From positions 1-8,472 of the forward strand of contig CAUABY010000083.1 of the NCBI GenBank assembly GCA_958427375.1: DNA of 8,472 nt, written 5' to 3'. Every line of letters begins with the position of its first letter. The stretch's first letter is position 1. Both the position numbers and the translations under genes were made by a program. The notes beneath the pieces were generated by a model. The model was not told where the DNA came from. It ran no database searches and saw only the letters and a list, made by a program, of their open reading frames with translations. Positions 1-5,750 of this stretch are shown piece by piece. Origin of the DNA: an uncultured Eubacteriales bacterium (GTDB taxonomy: Bacteria > Bacillota > Clostridia > Oscillospirales > Oscillospiraceae).

Positions 1-1
1 T

Positions 2-31
2 TTTGATACCATCAAAATGCTCGGCGGATGA
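2..31 (+). CDS. Possible C-terminal tail of a plus-strand gene (partial)
   Basis: The second frame is open from the window edge and ends with TGA at 29-31, giving the tail FDTIKMLGG. The stop lies 4 nt before the left arm of the terminator at 36-66, the spacing expected if a gene converging on the minus-strand operon shares that terminator. Nine codons are too few to name a family or to prove coding. The third frame is also open, to a TGA at 48-50, but that stop would fall inside the terminator stem, so I prefer this frame. Confidence 0.25.
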   Translation, partial: FDTIKMLGG

Positions 32-35
32 AGCG

Positions 36-66
36 GTCAAAAAAGTCTGAAACAGACTTTTTTGAC
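36..66. terminator. Bidirectional Rho-independent terminator
   Basis: A perfect 14-bp inverted repeat, GTCAAAAAAGTCTG (36-49) and CAGACTTTTTTGAC (53-66), has a 3-nt loop AAA. The core stem AGTCTG/CAGACT is followed by T6 on the plus strand (58-63), and on the minus strand by the T6 complementary to 39-44. It therefore has intrinsic terminator form in both directions. It sits about 50 nt past the stop of the NUP-family gene and should end the minus-strand operon. It could equally end a plus-strand gene stopping at 31. Confidence 0.9.
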
Positions 67-114
67 AAGCTGTGTATTAGCTTTGCACATAAAGCATTTA
101 ATTGGAAATCAGTA

Positions 115-1107
115 TCAGAACGTCCCGCCGATAATGGCGTCAATTACAACGCGGCCGACCTTGAAAATGTTTTCCATGGCGGTGGCGAAGATATCGGCGG
201 CCTCCGCGCTCTCCTCGGAAGCGAGGGAATCTACAGCGCCCGCAGCCCACAGGCTCTCGGCGGTCGCGCCGTTCATAAATACGTCCATATTCACGGAGCC
301 GCGGATGATGATGAATCTGTCGAGCATGCCCAGCCTGTCCAGCGCGAGCGCAAGCGCCGCGTCTTCCATGTCGGTCAGCGCGTAGGGGTCGGGGCAGCCA
401 TAGGTCTCGGCCATTAGAATGGCGTTTTCGTGCCCATGCTCGCCTTTCCAATAGTTGTCGCCGGTGACGATAGTGCCTTTCTGTACCCTGGGCTCGCGCA
501 CGGCCCAGTCCGCGCCCTCAAAGGCGGCGGACATATAGGCGCGGGTCTTGTCGGTGGTATCTATTCTTACATTCTTCACAAGCTCGTATACCCTGCTTGT
601 CAGCCGGGGATTCAAAAACTTGCGGGCGCAGTCGTCAAAGCCGGGGTCGTGAAACCACGTGGTCTCGGCGCCGTCGGGCAGGTCGCGGATATCGGCGTGG
701 TGCCCCATGTCGAAGTCGACAGCGGCGGTGACGACAAAAACGTCGCCCATCACGGTGCTGCCGTAAGCGGAGCCGGCACAGCCGGTGCTGAGAATATAGG
801 CCCTGGAAAAGTCAAAGCGCCTGTCGAACAACAGCGCGTACAGGCTCAGCGCGCTGTTGACCTTGCCGGAGCCTGTCACATAGAGCGCGATGCCGTCTTT
901 AACATACAGCTTGTGACCGCCTATCCCGCCCCGGATGTCGTACTCCGCGCCGCCCGCGCAATAGGCCTCGTAATAATACTGCGCCTCGCCCGGAAAGCCG
1001 CCGGACATCTCGCCAATTTCAAACTTGGGGAGAATAAGCGCCTTTATCTCTATGGCCGCGCCCGCAGTGGTATCGTCAAAACACCCTGCGCCGATTGAGT
1101 TTGTCAT
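115..1107 (-). CDS. NUP-family purine nucleoside permease / nucleoside phosphorylase-like protein
   Basis: A 330-residue protein matching the NUP family (Pfam NUP, 'purine nucleoside permease'). The family is named after a fungal uptake protein but resembles soluble nucleoside phosphorylases. Visible support: IEIKALILPKFE near the N-terminus, glycine loop TGSGKVNSA (about 78-86), GDNYWKG (216-222, compare the family's SD-YWHG), DMEDAALA (246-253) resembling the ribose-contact 'ME' strand of nucleoside phosphorylases, and RGSVNMD (269-275) resembling their R-x-S-D/N catalytic region. Binding or cleavage of purine nucleosides is inferred from this. I see no signal peptide or membrane segment, so it is probably cytoplasmic, and transport is unlikely. 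Start: AAAGGAG (1116-1122) is 8 nt from the ATG at 1107 but only 2 nt from the ATG at 1113, so the shorter form is preferred. It is last in the operon, 18 nt after the DUF2142 stop. Family is fairly sure; activity is open. Confidence 0.82.
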   Translation of the reverse strand: MTNSIGAGCFDDTTAGAAIEIKALILPKFEIGEMSGGFPGEAQYYYEAYCAGGAEYDIRGGIGGHKLYVKDGIALYVTGSGKVNSALSLYALLFDRRFDFSRAYILSTGCAGSAYGSTVMGDVFVVTAAVDFDMGHHADIRDLPDGAETTWFHDPGFDDCARKFLNPRLTSRVYELVKNVRIDTTDKTRAYMSAAFEGADWAVREPRVQKGTIVTGDNYWKGEHGHENAILMAETYGCPDPYALTDMEDAALALALDRLGMLDRFIIIRGSVNMDVFMNGATAESLWAAGAVDSLASEESAEAADIFATAMENIFKVGRVVIDAIIGGTF

Positions 1108-1115
1108 TTGCATTT

Positions 1116-1122
1116 CTCCTTT
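1116..1122 (-). promoter_or_regulatory. Shine-Dalgarno site of the NUP-family gene
   Basis: On the minus strand AAAGGAG starts 3 nt after the TAG stop of the DUF2142 gene (1126-1128). It is 8 nt before the ATG at 1107-1105 and 2 nt before the ATG at 1113-1111. This decides the start in favour of the second ATG and places the site for coupled translation with the gene upstream. Confidence 0.8.
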
Positions 1123-1125
1123 GGC

Positions 1126-2703
1126 CTACAGCCTGAACATCGTGTAGCTGAGTATGGCGAGTATTGCGCGCGCGGAAAGGAGCACGGACAGCAGCGCTAT
1201 GCCCTTGTCCAGATTCTTTTTGAGCACGAGGGTTTTGTTGTTCACGGCGATAAACAGCAGCGGCAGAATCGGAATGAAGTAGCGCCCCTGCACACCGACA
1301 ATTATTTTGTCGGTGCCGCGTATCCATGTGAGGAACATTGTCATCATAAAAGCGAGAATGACCGCGGCTGAGAGCGCAATGAGCACGGCGCGCATACCGC
1401 GCGGCAGACATACGCTGTCATCATCAAGCTTGAGCGCGGACAAAATGGCGAGCACAATAAACATGGGAACTATCCACGTGGGAAGCTCAAGGCAGCAGGT
1501 GCTGAGACTCTGCCCCACAGCCTGCGTCAGCCAGGTGCCGAGGTAGACATTGAAGCTGTTGACAAAGATGCTGATGGCGTCCTGCGGGTTTGTAAAGAAG
1601 TAGGCAAGCGTATATTTCTTGCCTCCCTCGCTGCCGAAGCTTGGCGGCGTGGTGTTCATTATGCGCAATATGGACGGGAGGGATACGAGCAGAAATGTCA
1701 GAACACAGGCTCCCGCGAGCAGGGCAAAGCTGCCCCACTTGCCCGGCCTGCCGGAAAACCGCTCATTAGGTATGAACACAAACAGCAGTATGAAAAGGGA
1801 ATATATCCCCTTGGCGGGCGCGAGCAGGCAGGCGGGGATGAAGATAAAGGCAAAGTCGGAAATACTCAGCCTGCCCTCACCGAAAATACCGCGAAGCAGC
1901 GCCGATATCAGCAGCAGGGATAGCGCGTTTATAAAGCTGTCATACGACAGCGACGCGGCCTGCTGCATGGTCATAGGCATGAGCGCGACAAGACCAAGCG
2001 TAAGCTTGAAGCGCGGTGTGCGCTTCACCGCGAGGTAGAGGCAGAGAACGAAGAAGAGAAGATTAAATAAGCGGCCGAGCATGAACATTGTAAGGGAGTT
2101 GAAAGACAAAAGCTGTGCGAGGGCAAAGCCCAGCACCTGCGGCGCGTATTCAAGGGAATATGTAAGCGTCCACATATAGGACATGATGGACGATGACACA
2201 TACTGCGGCTCTTCTCTGCCGAAAAGGCCGTGCATCAACGCAAGATAGCCGGAGCAGACATTGTCCTGATTAGCAAAGCCAGAACCGTTGAAGGAGACAG
2301 CGGTGTTGCGCATGCCGAAAAGCCGGTTAGTCAACTCGGAAATTGCCAAAAAGTGCGTTGATTCGTCAGGCACGGAGAGGGGAGTGACAGTGAACATATA
2401 AATCAGCCCGAAAGCGAGGGCTAAAAAGGAGAAGAGCCACTCATAGCGCAGAGTGCGCCCACAGACAAGTACACATACCGCCGCGAAAACAACAAGGCTC
2501 ACCGCGGCAAGCACGGCCGTCTCGTAATTGAAGAGCATAACCGCGTCCTCTATGGACAGCCCCATGTTGAACCTGAACAGCATTGCCCCGCCCTGCCGCG
2601 TAAGCGTGCGAAAGATTAAAAGCAGGGCGAGAATATGCGCCTGCGCGGCAAGGAGAAGCAGAAATTTTCTCCTGCGGCTGTAGTTTTTTATCCGAAGCTG
2701 CAT
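1126..2703 (-). CDS. DUF2142-family multi-pass membrane protein
   Basis: A 525-residue integral membrane protein with about a dozen hydrophobic segments by eye. It opens with a basic cytoplasmic-type stretch (KNYSRRRK) and a first membrane helix around residues 14-31. After the third helix comes PDESTHF (112-118), and near the C-terminus VQGRYFIP (471-478). An acidic motif in the first large extracytoplasmic loop plus the late QGRY motif is the pattern of DUF2142. That family resembles GT-C glycosyltransferases and is often found in surface-polysaccharide loci. No polysaccharide genes lie beside it here, so any transferase role is inference. Start: AGAGG (2712-2716) is 8 nt before the ATG at 2703, while the in-frame TTG at 2709 would have 2-nt spacing. 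It follows the COG2509-type gene after 59 nt and precedes the NUP-family gene by 18 nt. Confidence 0.85.
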   Translation of the reverse strand: MQLRIKNYSRRRKFLLLLAAQAHILALLLIFRTLTRQGGAMLFRFNMGLSIEDAVMLFNYETAVLAAVSLVVFAAVCVLVCGRTLRYEWLFSFLALAFGLIYMFTVTPLSVPDESTHFLAISELTNRLFGMRNTAVSFNGSGFANQDNVCSGYLALMHGLFGREEPQYVSSSIMSYMWTLTYSLEYAPQVLGFALAQLLSFNSLTMFMLGRLFNLLFFVLCLYLAVKRTPRFKLTLGLVALMPMTMQQAASLSYDSFINALSLLLISALLRGIFGEGRLSISDFAFIFIPACLLAPAKGIYSLFILLFVFIPNERFSGRPGKWGSFALLAGACVLTFLLVSLPSILRIMNTTPPSFGSEGGKKYTLAYFFTNPQDAISIFVNSFNVYLGTWLTQAVGQSLSTCCLELPTWIVPMFIVLAILSALKLDDDSVCLPRGMRAVLIALSAAVILAFMMTMFLTWIRGTDKIIVGVQGRYFIPILPLLFIAVNNKTLVLKKNLDKGIALLSVLLSARAILAILSYTMFRL

Positions 2704-2762
2704 AGTCAAAACCTCTATGATTTATTGTTAAGGCCGAGAAAGACCGGGGTTTAGCTTTTCGT

Positions 2763-4361
2763 TTATCCGCCCTCCGCCATGTCACGCAGAACGGCTTCGG
2801 CACAGCGCATACCGTCCACGGCGGCGGAGGTGATGCCGCCGGCATAACCCGCGCCCTCGCCGCAGGGGTAGAGCCCCGCCACGGCACTGCGCTGCCTGTC
2901 GTCGCGCGTGATGCGCACGGGGGAGGAGGAGCGCGTTTCGGGCGCGGTGAGCACCGCCTCCGGCGCGTCAAATCCGGGGAGCTTTCGCCCAAGTTCAGGC
3001 AGGGCATTTTCAAGCACGCGGCTTATGCGCGCGGGCAGAACATCCCTCAGCTCACCCCAGACGACGCCCGGCCTGTAGCTCGGCGCAACGCCTTTTGCGC
3101 CGCTGCTCGCCCTGTGCGCGAGAAAATCGCCGACGAGCTGCGCGGGGGCAAAATAGTTTCCGCCGCCATAGTTGAAAGCCGCGCGCTCTATCTCGCGCTG
3201 CCAGTACATGCCGCCGAGGGTGGACTTGTCCGGGAAATCCTCAGGATGCAGCGTGACGAGCAGGGCGGAGTTCGCGTTCTCCCCGTCGCGGCGGGAGTAG
3301 CTCATGCCGTTTGTGCAGACACCGCCCGCCTCCGAAGCGGCGGCAAAAACCTGCCCGCCGGGGCACATGCAGAATGTATAGGCGCTTGTCCCGTCCGGAA
3401 GATGGACGCTGAGCGAGTAGTCCGCCGCCGGGAGCTTTTCGCCGCGCTCGCGGCCGTACTGCGCCGCGTCAATCGCGGATTGCCTGTGCTCTATGCGCAC
3501 ACCCATGGAAAAGGCCTTGGGCTTCATGGGCACCCCGGCTTTGTGCAGTGCCTCAAAAGTGTCGCGCGCGGAGTGGCCGATGGCGAGAATGAGCCGGTCA
3601 CAGCTCAGCGTGTGCAGGCCCTGCGCATCATGGATTTCTATGCCGCGAAGGCGCAGGCCGTCATCCAGAATGAGCCGCTCCATGCGCGTTGAAAAACGCA
3701 CCTCGCCGCCGCGTGAGATAATGTCCGCGCGGATATTCTGCACAATGTCAATGAGCACGTCCGTGCCGATGTGGGGCTTCGCGTCGTACATGACGCTCTC
3801 TTTCGCACCGTGCTCATAAAACTGCTTTAAGACCCAGTGCATGCGCTTGTCGTGCGTGCCGGTGTTGAGCTTGCCGTCAGAAAAAGTGCCCGCGCCGCCC
3901 TCGCCGAACTGCACGTTGCTCTCAGGGTCGAGCGCGCCGCCCGCGTGGAACGCGTCCACCGCCGCGCGGCGGCTTACAGCGTCCTGCCCGCGCTCAATTA
4001 CGATGGGCTTTGCCCCGCTCATTGCCAGCACGAGCGCGGCGAACATGCCCGCCGGGCCAAAGCCCACCACAACGGGGCGCGTACCCGGCACGGCGCGGGG
4101 GATATCATAGACGGGCTCGGTATACTCCGAAACCTCCGCCGACTTCGCGCGGGCGATTATTTTGGCCTCGCTCCCGACAACGTTGACGGCGGCGGAGCAG
4201 GTATAGTGTATGTCGTTTTTCCGCCGCGCGTCGAGCGAACGCTTGACAAGGCGGATTTCTTTTATATCATTCGGGCTGAGCTTCAGCTTTTTCGCGGCTC
4301 TTTTTGTGAGCGCGGAGACGTCCTCACCGACTTCAAGCCGCAGTGAACGCACAAGTATCAT
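2763..4361 (-). CDS. COG2509-type FAD-dependent dehydrogenase
   Basis: A 532-residue flavoprotein of the uncharacterised FAD-dependent dehydrogenase group (COG2509). An N-terminal region of about 90 residues, rich in K/R/E (LKLSPNDIKEIRLVKRSLDA), precedes the dinucleotide-binding fold. The FAD motif is VVVGFGPAGMFAA (97-109) with the ribose-binding acid in VIERG (E123). FGEGGAGTFSDGKLNT (152-167) is a strong family signature, and CGEGAGYAGGITSAAVDG (500-517) is the usual C-terminal FAD contact. There is no signal peptide, so it is cytoplasmic; substrate and electron acceptor are unknown. Start: GGGGAGG (4370-4376) is 8 nt before the ATG at 4361. That ATG overlaps the upstream stop as ATGA, so a 14-residue longer reading from 4403 is unlikely. 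Translation is probably coupled to the upstream flavoprotein gene. Confidence 0.92.
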   Translation of the reverse strand: MILVRSLRLEVGEDVSALTKRAAKKLKLSPNDIKEIRLVKRSLDARRKNDIHYTCSAAVNVVGSEAKIIARAKSAEVSEYTEPVYDIPRAVPGTRPVVVGFGPAGMFAALVLAMSGAKPIVIERGQDAVSRRAAVDAFHAGGALDPESNVQFGEGGAGTFSDGKLNTGTHDKRMHWVLKQFYEHGAKESVMYDAKPHIGTDVLIDIVQNIRADIISRGGEVRFSTRMERLILDDGLRLRGIEIHDAQGLHTLSCDRLILAIGHSARDTFEALHKAGVPMKPKAFSMGVRIEHRQSAIDAAQYGRERGEKLPAADYSLSVHLPDGTSAYTFCMCPGGQVFAAASEAGGVCTNGMSYSRRDGENANSALLVTLHPEDFPDKSTLGGMYWQREIERAAFNYGGGNYFAPAQLVGDFLAHRASSGAKGVAPSYRPGVVWGELRDVLPARISRVLENALPELGRKLPGFDAPEAVLTAPETRSSSPVRITRDDRQRSAVAGLYPCGEGAGYAGGITSAAVDGMRCAEAVLRDMAEGG

Positions 4362-5569
4362 CTGCCGAGCCTCCCCGCCATGTGCCCGCTTGCCCATGCC
4401 CACTGCAGGTTGTAGCCGCCGCAGTCGCCGTCAATATCCAGCAGCTCACCGCAGACGAAAAGGCGCGGCATAAACCAGCTTTGCATAGTCTCAGGATCAA
4501 AGCCCGCCGTGCGTATACCGCCCGCCGTGATTTGCGCGCTGTCAAAGCCCTCGGTGCCGAGCAGTTTGAGCGTGAAGCGCTTGCAGGCGCTTGCGGCGTC
4601 GGAGAGCGCCTCGTCGGAGAGAGTTTTCAGCGCCGCGTTTGCGCTGAGCGCGGCGTATTTCACCAGCATCCGCCCAAGCCGGTTGTGCAGCATCCCGGTG
4701 AAAAGCTCCGCCGCCGGCAGCTCCGGCAGTGCCGCGCGGCGCGCCTTGAGCATGTCTGTAATCTCATCCTCCCCATACTCGCGCAGAAAGTCCACGCGGA
4801 GGGAAAGCCCCTCACCGCCGGTGGAGACGGCGCGGGATATGTCAAAGGCCGCGGGGCCGGACACGCCGTTGTCGGTGAATTGCAGCTCCCCGGTGCTCTC
4901 GGCAATCAGCGCGCCGGAGCACATCAGGCTGAGCTTCGCGTCCGCGCGCACGCCCTTGAGCGCGCGCGGGTACTCCGGCGCGGTGATGAGCTGGACGAGC
5001 GCGGGGTAGAGCTTTGTTCGCTTGTGGCCGAGCGGCTTGAGAAGCTCATAGCCGTCCATCACGCCGCCGAGCTTTGCCCCCGCCGCGCCGCCGCAGGCGG
5101 CGATAAGCCAGTCAGCCTCTATGCTGCCGCCGTCCGTGATGACGGTGTAGCCCTTGTCGCGGCGGCGTATCTCACGCGCGGCGGTGGAGGTTCTCACCTC
5201 AACCCCGGTGCGCTCAAGCGCGAAGCGCAGTACATCCACTACGCTGTTGGCAGAGTTTGAAAGCGGGTAGACCCGCCCGCCGTACTCCGTGACCGTGATA
5301 AGCCCCAGCGCGTGGAAAAAATCAAGCGTATCCTGCGGGGTAAAGGCCGCGAGCGCGGGGCGGGCAAAATCCGGCAGCTCCCCGTGATAGTTTTCAGGCG
5401 CGGCGTTTATATTCGTGAGATTGCAGCGGCCGTTGCCGGTGGCGAGGAGCTTGCGCCCCACGCGCTGCTGGCGCTCGATAAGCACAACGCGCCTGTCCGC
5501 CTCCTGCGCGGCGGTGAGAGCGGCCATCATCCCGGCGGCGCCGCCGCCTATAACTGCAACAGTTTCCAT
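4358..5569 (-). CDS. HI0933/BaiN-family NAD(P)/FAD-dependent oxidoreductase
   Basis: A 403-residue flavoprotein of the HI0933 family (also YhiN, BaiN, 'aminoacetone oxidase family'). The N-terminal Rossmann motif is VAVIGGGAAGMMAAL (4-18), with E33 ending the second strand (VVLIERQ). GRKLLATGNGRCNLTN (38-53) is the near-invariant family signature. The C-terminus has TAGGIRTAGFDPETMQSW (348-365), then CGELLDIDGDCGG (373-385) and YNLQWAWASG, which close the FAD site. Length is typical of the family. It has been linked to bile-acid dehydroxylation in Clostridium scindens (BaiN), but no other bai gene is here, so that role should not be transferred. It is the first gene of the minus-strand operon: GAGG (5577-5580) lies 7 nt before the ATG, with a strong promoter just upstream. 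Its stop overlaps the next gene's start by 4 nt. Confidence 0.94.
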   Translation of the reverse strand: METVAVIGGGAAGMMAALTAAQEADRRVVLIERQQRVGRKLLATGNGRCNLTNINAAPENYHGELPDFARPALAAFTPQDTLDFFHALGLITVTEYGGRVYPLSNSANSVVDVLRFALERTGVEVRTSTAAREIRRRDKGYTVITDGGSIEADWLIAACGGAAGAKLGGVMDGYELLKPLGHKRTKLYPALVQLITAPEYPRALKGVRADAKLSLMCSGALIAESTGELQFTDNGVSGPAAFDISRAVSTGGEGLSLRVDFLREYGEDEITDMLKARRAALPELPAAELFTGMLHNRLGRMLVKYAALSANAALKTLSDEALSDAASACKRFTLKLLGTEGFDSAQITAGGIRTAGFDPETMQSWFMPRLFVCGELLDIDGDCGGYNLQWAWASGHMAGRLGR

Positions 5570-5599
5570 ATTACGTCCTCGTTCGTATTGATGTGCTAC

Positions 5600-5628
5600 A
5601 TTATATTATATATTCTGCCATATATCAA
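5600..5628 (-). promoter_or_regulatory. Sigma-A promoter of the minus-strand flavoprotein operon
   Basis: Read on the minus strand, TTGATA (5628-5623) and TATAAT (5605-5600) are separated by exactly 17 bp, five of six and six of six matches to consensus. Transcription would begin near 5593 and leave a leader of about 24 nt carrying the GAGG site. A second overlapping TATAAT (5610-5605) has only 12 bp to the same -35 and is less likely to be used. Confidence 0.85.
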
Positions 5629-5641
5629 GCGCGGAGCTTGA
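5625..5641. promoter_or_regulatory. Candidate operator: 17-bp dyad between divergent promoters
   Basis: TCAAGC (5625-5630), GCGGA, GCTTGA (5636-5641) forms a perfect 6-bp inverted repeat with a 5-bp centre. Its outer bases are part of both -35 boxes. Part of the symmetry follows from two opposed TTGA-starting -35 elements, but the two extra GC base pairs on each inner side are not required by the promoters. A dimeric regulator bound here would block both operons. No regulator gene lies in the window. Confidence 0.45.
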
Positions 5642-5666
5642 CGACATTGAGCGGAAAATGTATAAT
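5638..5666 (+). promoter_or_regulatory. Sigma-A promoter of the cotH-like/VTC operon
   Basis: TTGACG (5638-5643) and a perfect TATAAT (5661-5666) are 17 bp apart. The start of transcription should fall near 5673, giving a leader of about 78 nt before the ATG at 5751. This also rules out the in-frame ATG at 5658, which lies upstream of the predicted transcript. The -35 box is 9 bp from the -35 box of the divergent promoter. Confidence 0.88.
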
Positions 5667-5682
5667 ATACTGATAAATTATG

Positions 5683-5707
5683 CCGGGGCGGCAATTCGGC
5701 CCCCCGG
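5683..5707 (+). other. GC-rich hairpin in the cotH-like gene leader
   Basis: CCGGGGC (5683-5689) can pair with GCCCC (5699-5703) and then, after a 2-nt CC bulge, with GG (5706-5707), enclosing a 9-nt loop. It has no T-run, so it is not an intrinsic terminator. It starts about 10 nt after the predicted transcription start and ends 32 nt before the GGAGG site. It could stabilise the mRNA 5' end or be incidental in GC-rich DNA. Confidence 0.35.
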
Positions 5708-5750
5708 ACATGGATGCATACAAACACCGATTAACGCGCGGAGGCAGAAG

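Noticed and set aside
1..17. Inverted repeat TTTTGAT-ACC-ATCAAAA at the window edge
   Set aside because: It is AT-rich, only 7 bp, cut by the window edge, and may simply be the codons of the gene tail ending at 31.
80..95. Short inverted repeat GCTTT/AAAGC downstream of the NUP-family stop
   Set aside because: Only 5 bp, AT-rich and without a T-run on the minus strand; the nearby 36-66 terminator explains transcript ending.
430..1098. 222-codon plus-strand frame opposite the NUP-family gene
   Set aside because: Antisense shadow of a gene with recognised motifs and a good ribosome binding site; no family resemblance of its own.
2704..2762. Possible terminator or promoter between the COG2509-type and DUF2142 genes
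   Set aside because: Only a weak CCG/CGG pairing without a T-run is visible, and no -35/-10 pair of reasonable spacing. I see only the AGAGG ribosome binding site here, so the operon is taken as continuous.
4362..4403. Longer N-terminus for the COG2509-type protein from ATG 4403
   Set aside because: It would overlap the upstream gene by 46 nt. The ATG at 4361 has GGGGAGG at 8 nt and the common ATGA overlap.
4343..5260. 305-codon open frame on the plus strand opposite the HI0933-family gene
   Set aside because: It is antisense to a gene with clear family motifs end to end. Its composition (Arg, Ala, His, Gly-rich) is typical of a GC-rich shadow frame and it has no recognisable domain.
4358..5569. 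Assigning the HI0933-family gene to bile-acid metabolism (baiN)
   Set aside because: The family is broad, no other bai gene is present in the window, and the neighbours give no support.
5658..5750. Longer N-terminus for the cotH-like protein starting at ATG 5658
   Set aside because: The ATG overlaps the promoter spacer and -10 box, lies before the predicted transcript start and lacks a Shine-Dalgarno site. It would also bury the lipoprotein signal 31 residues in.
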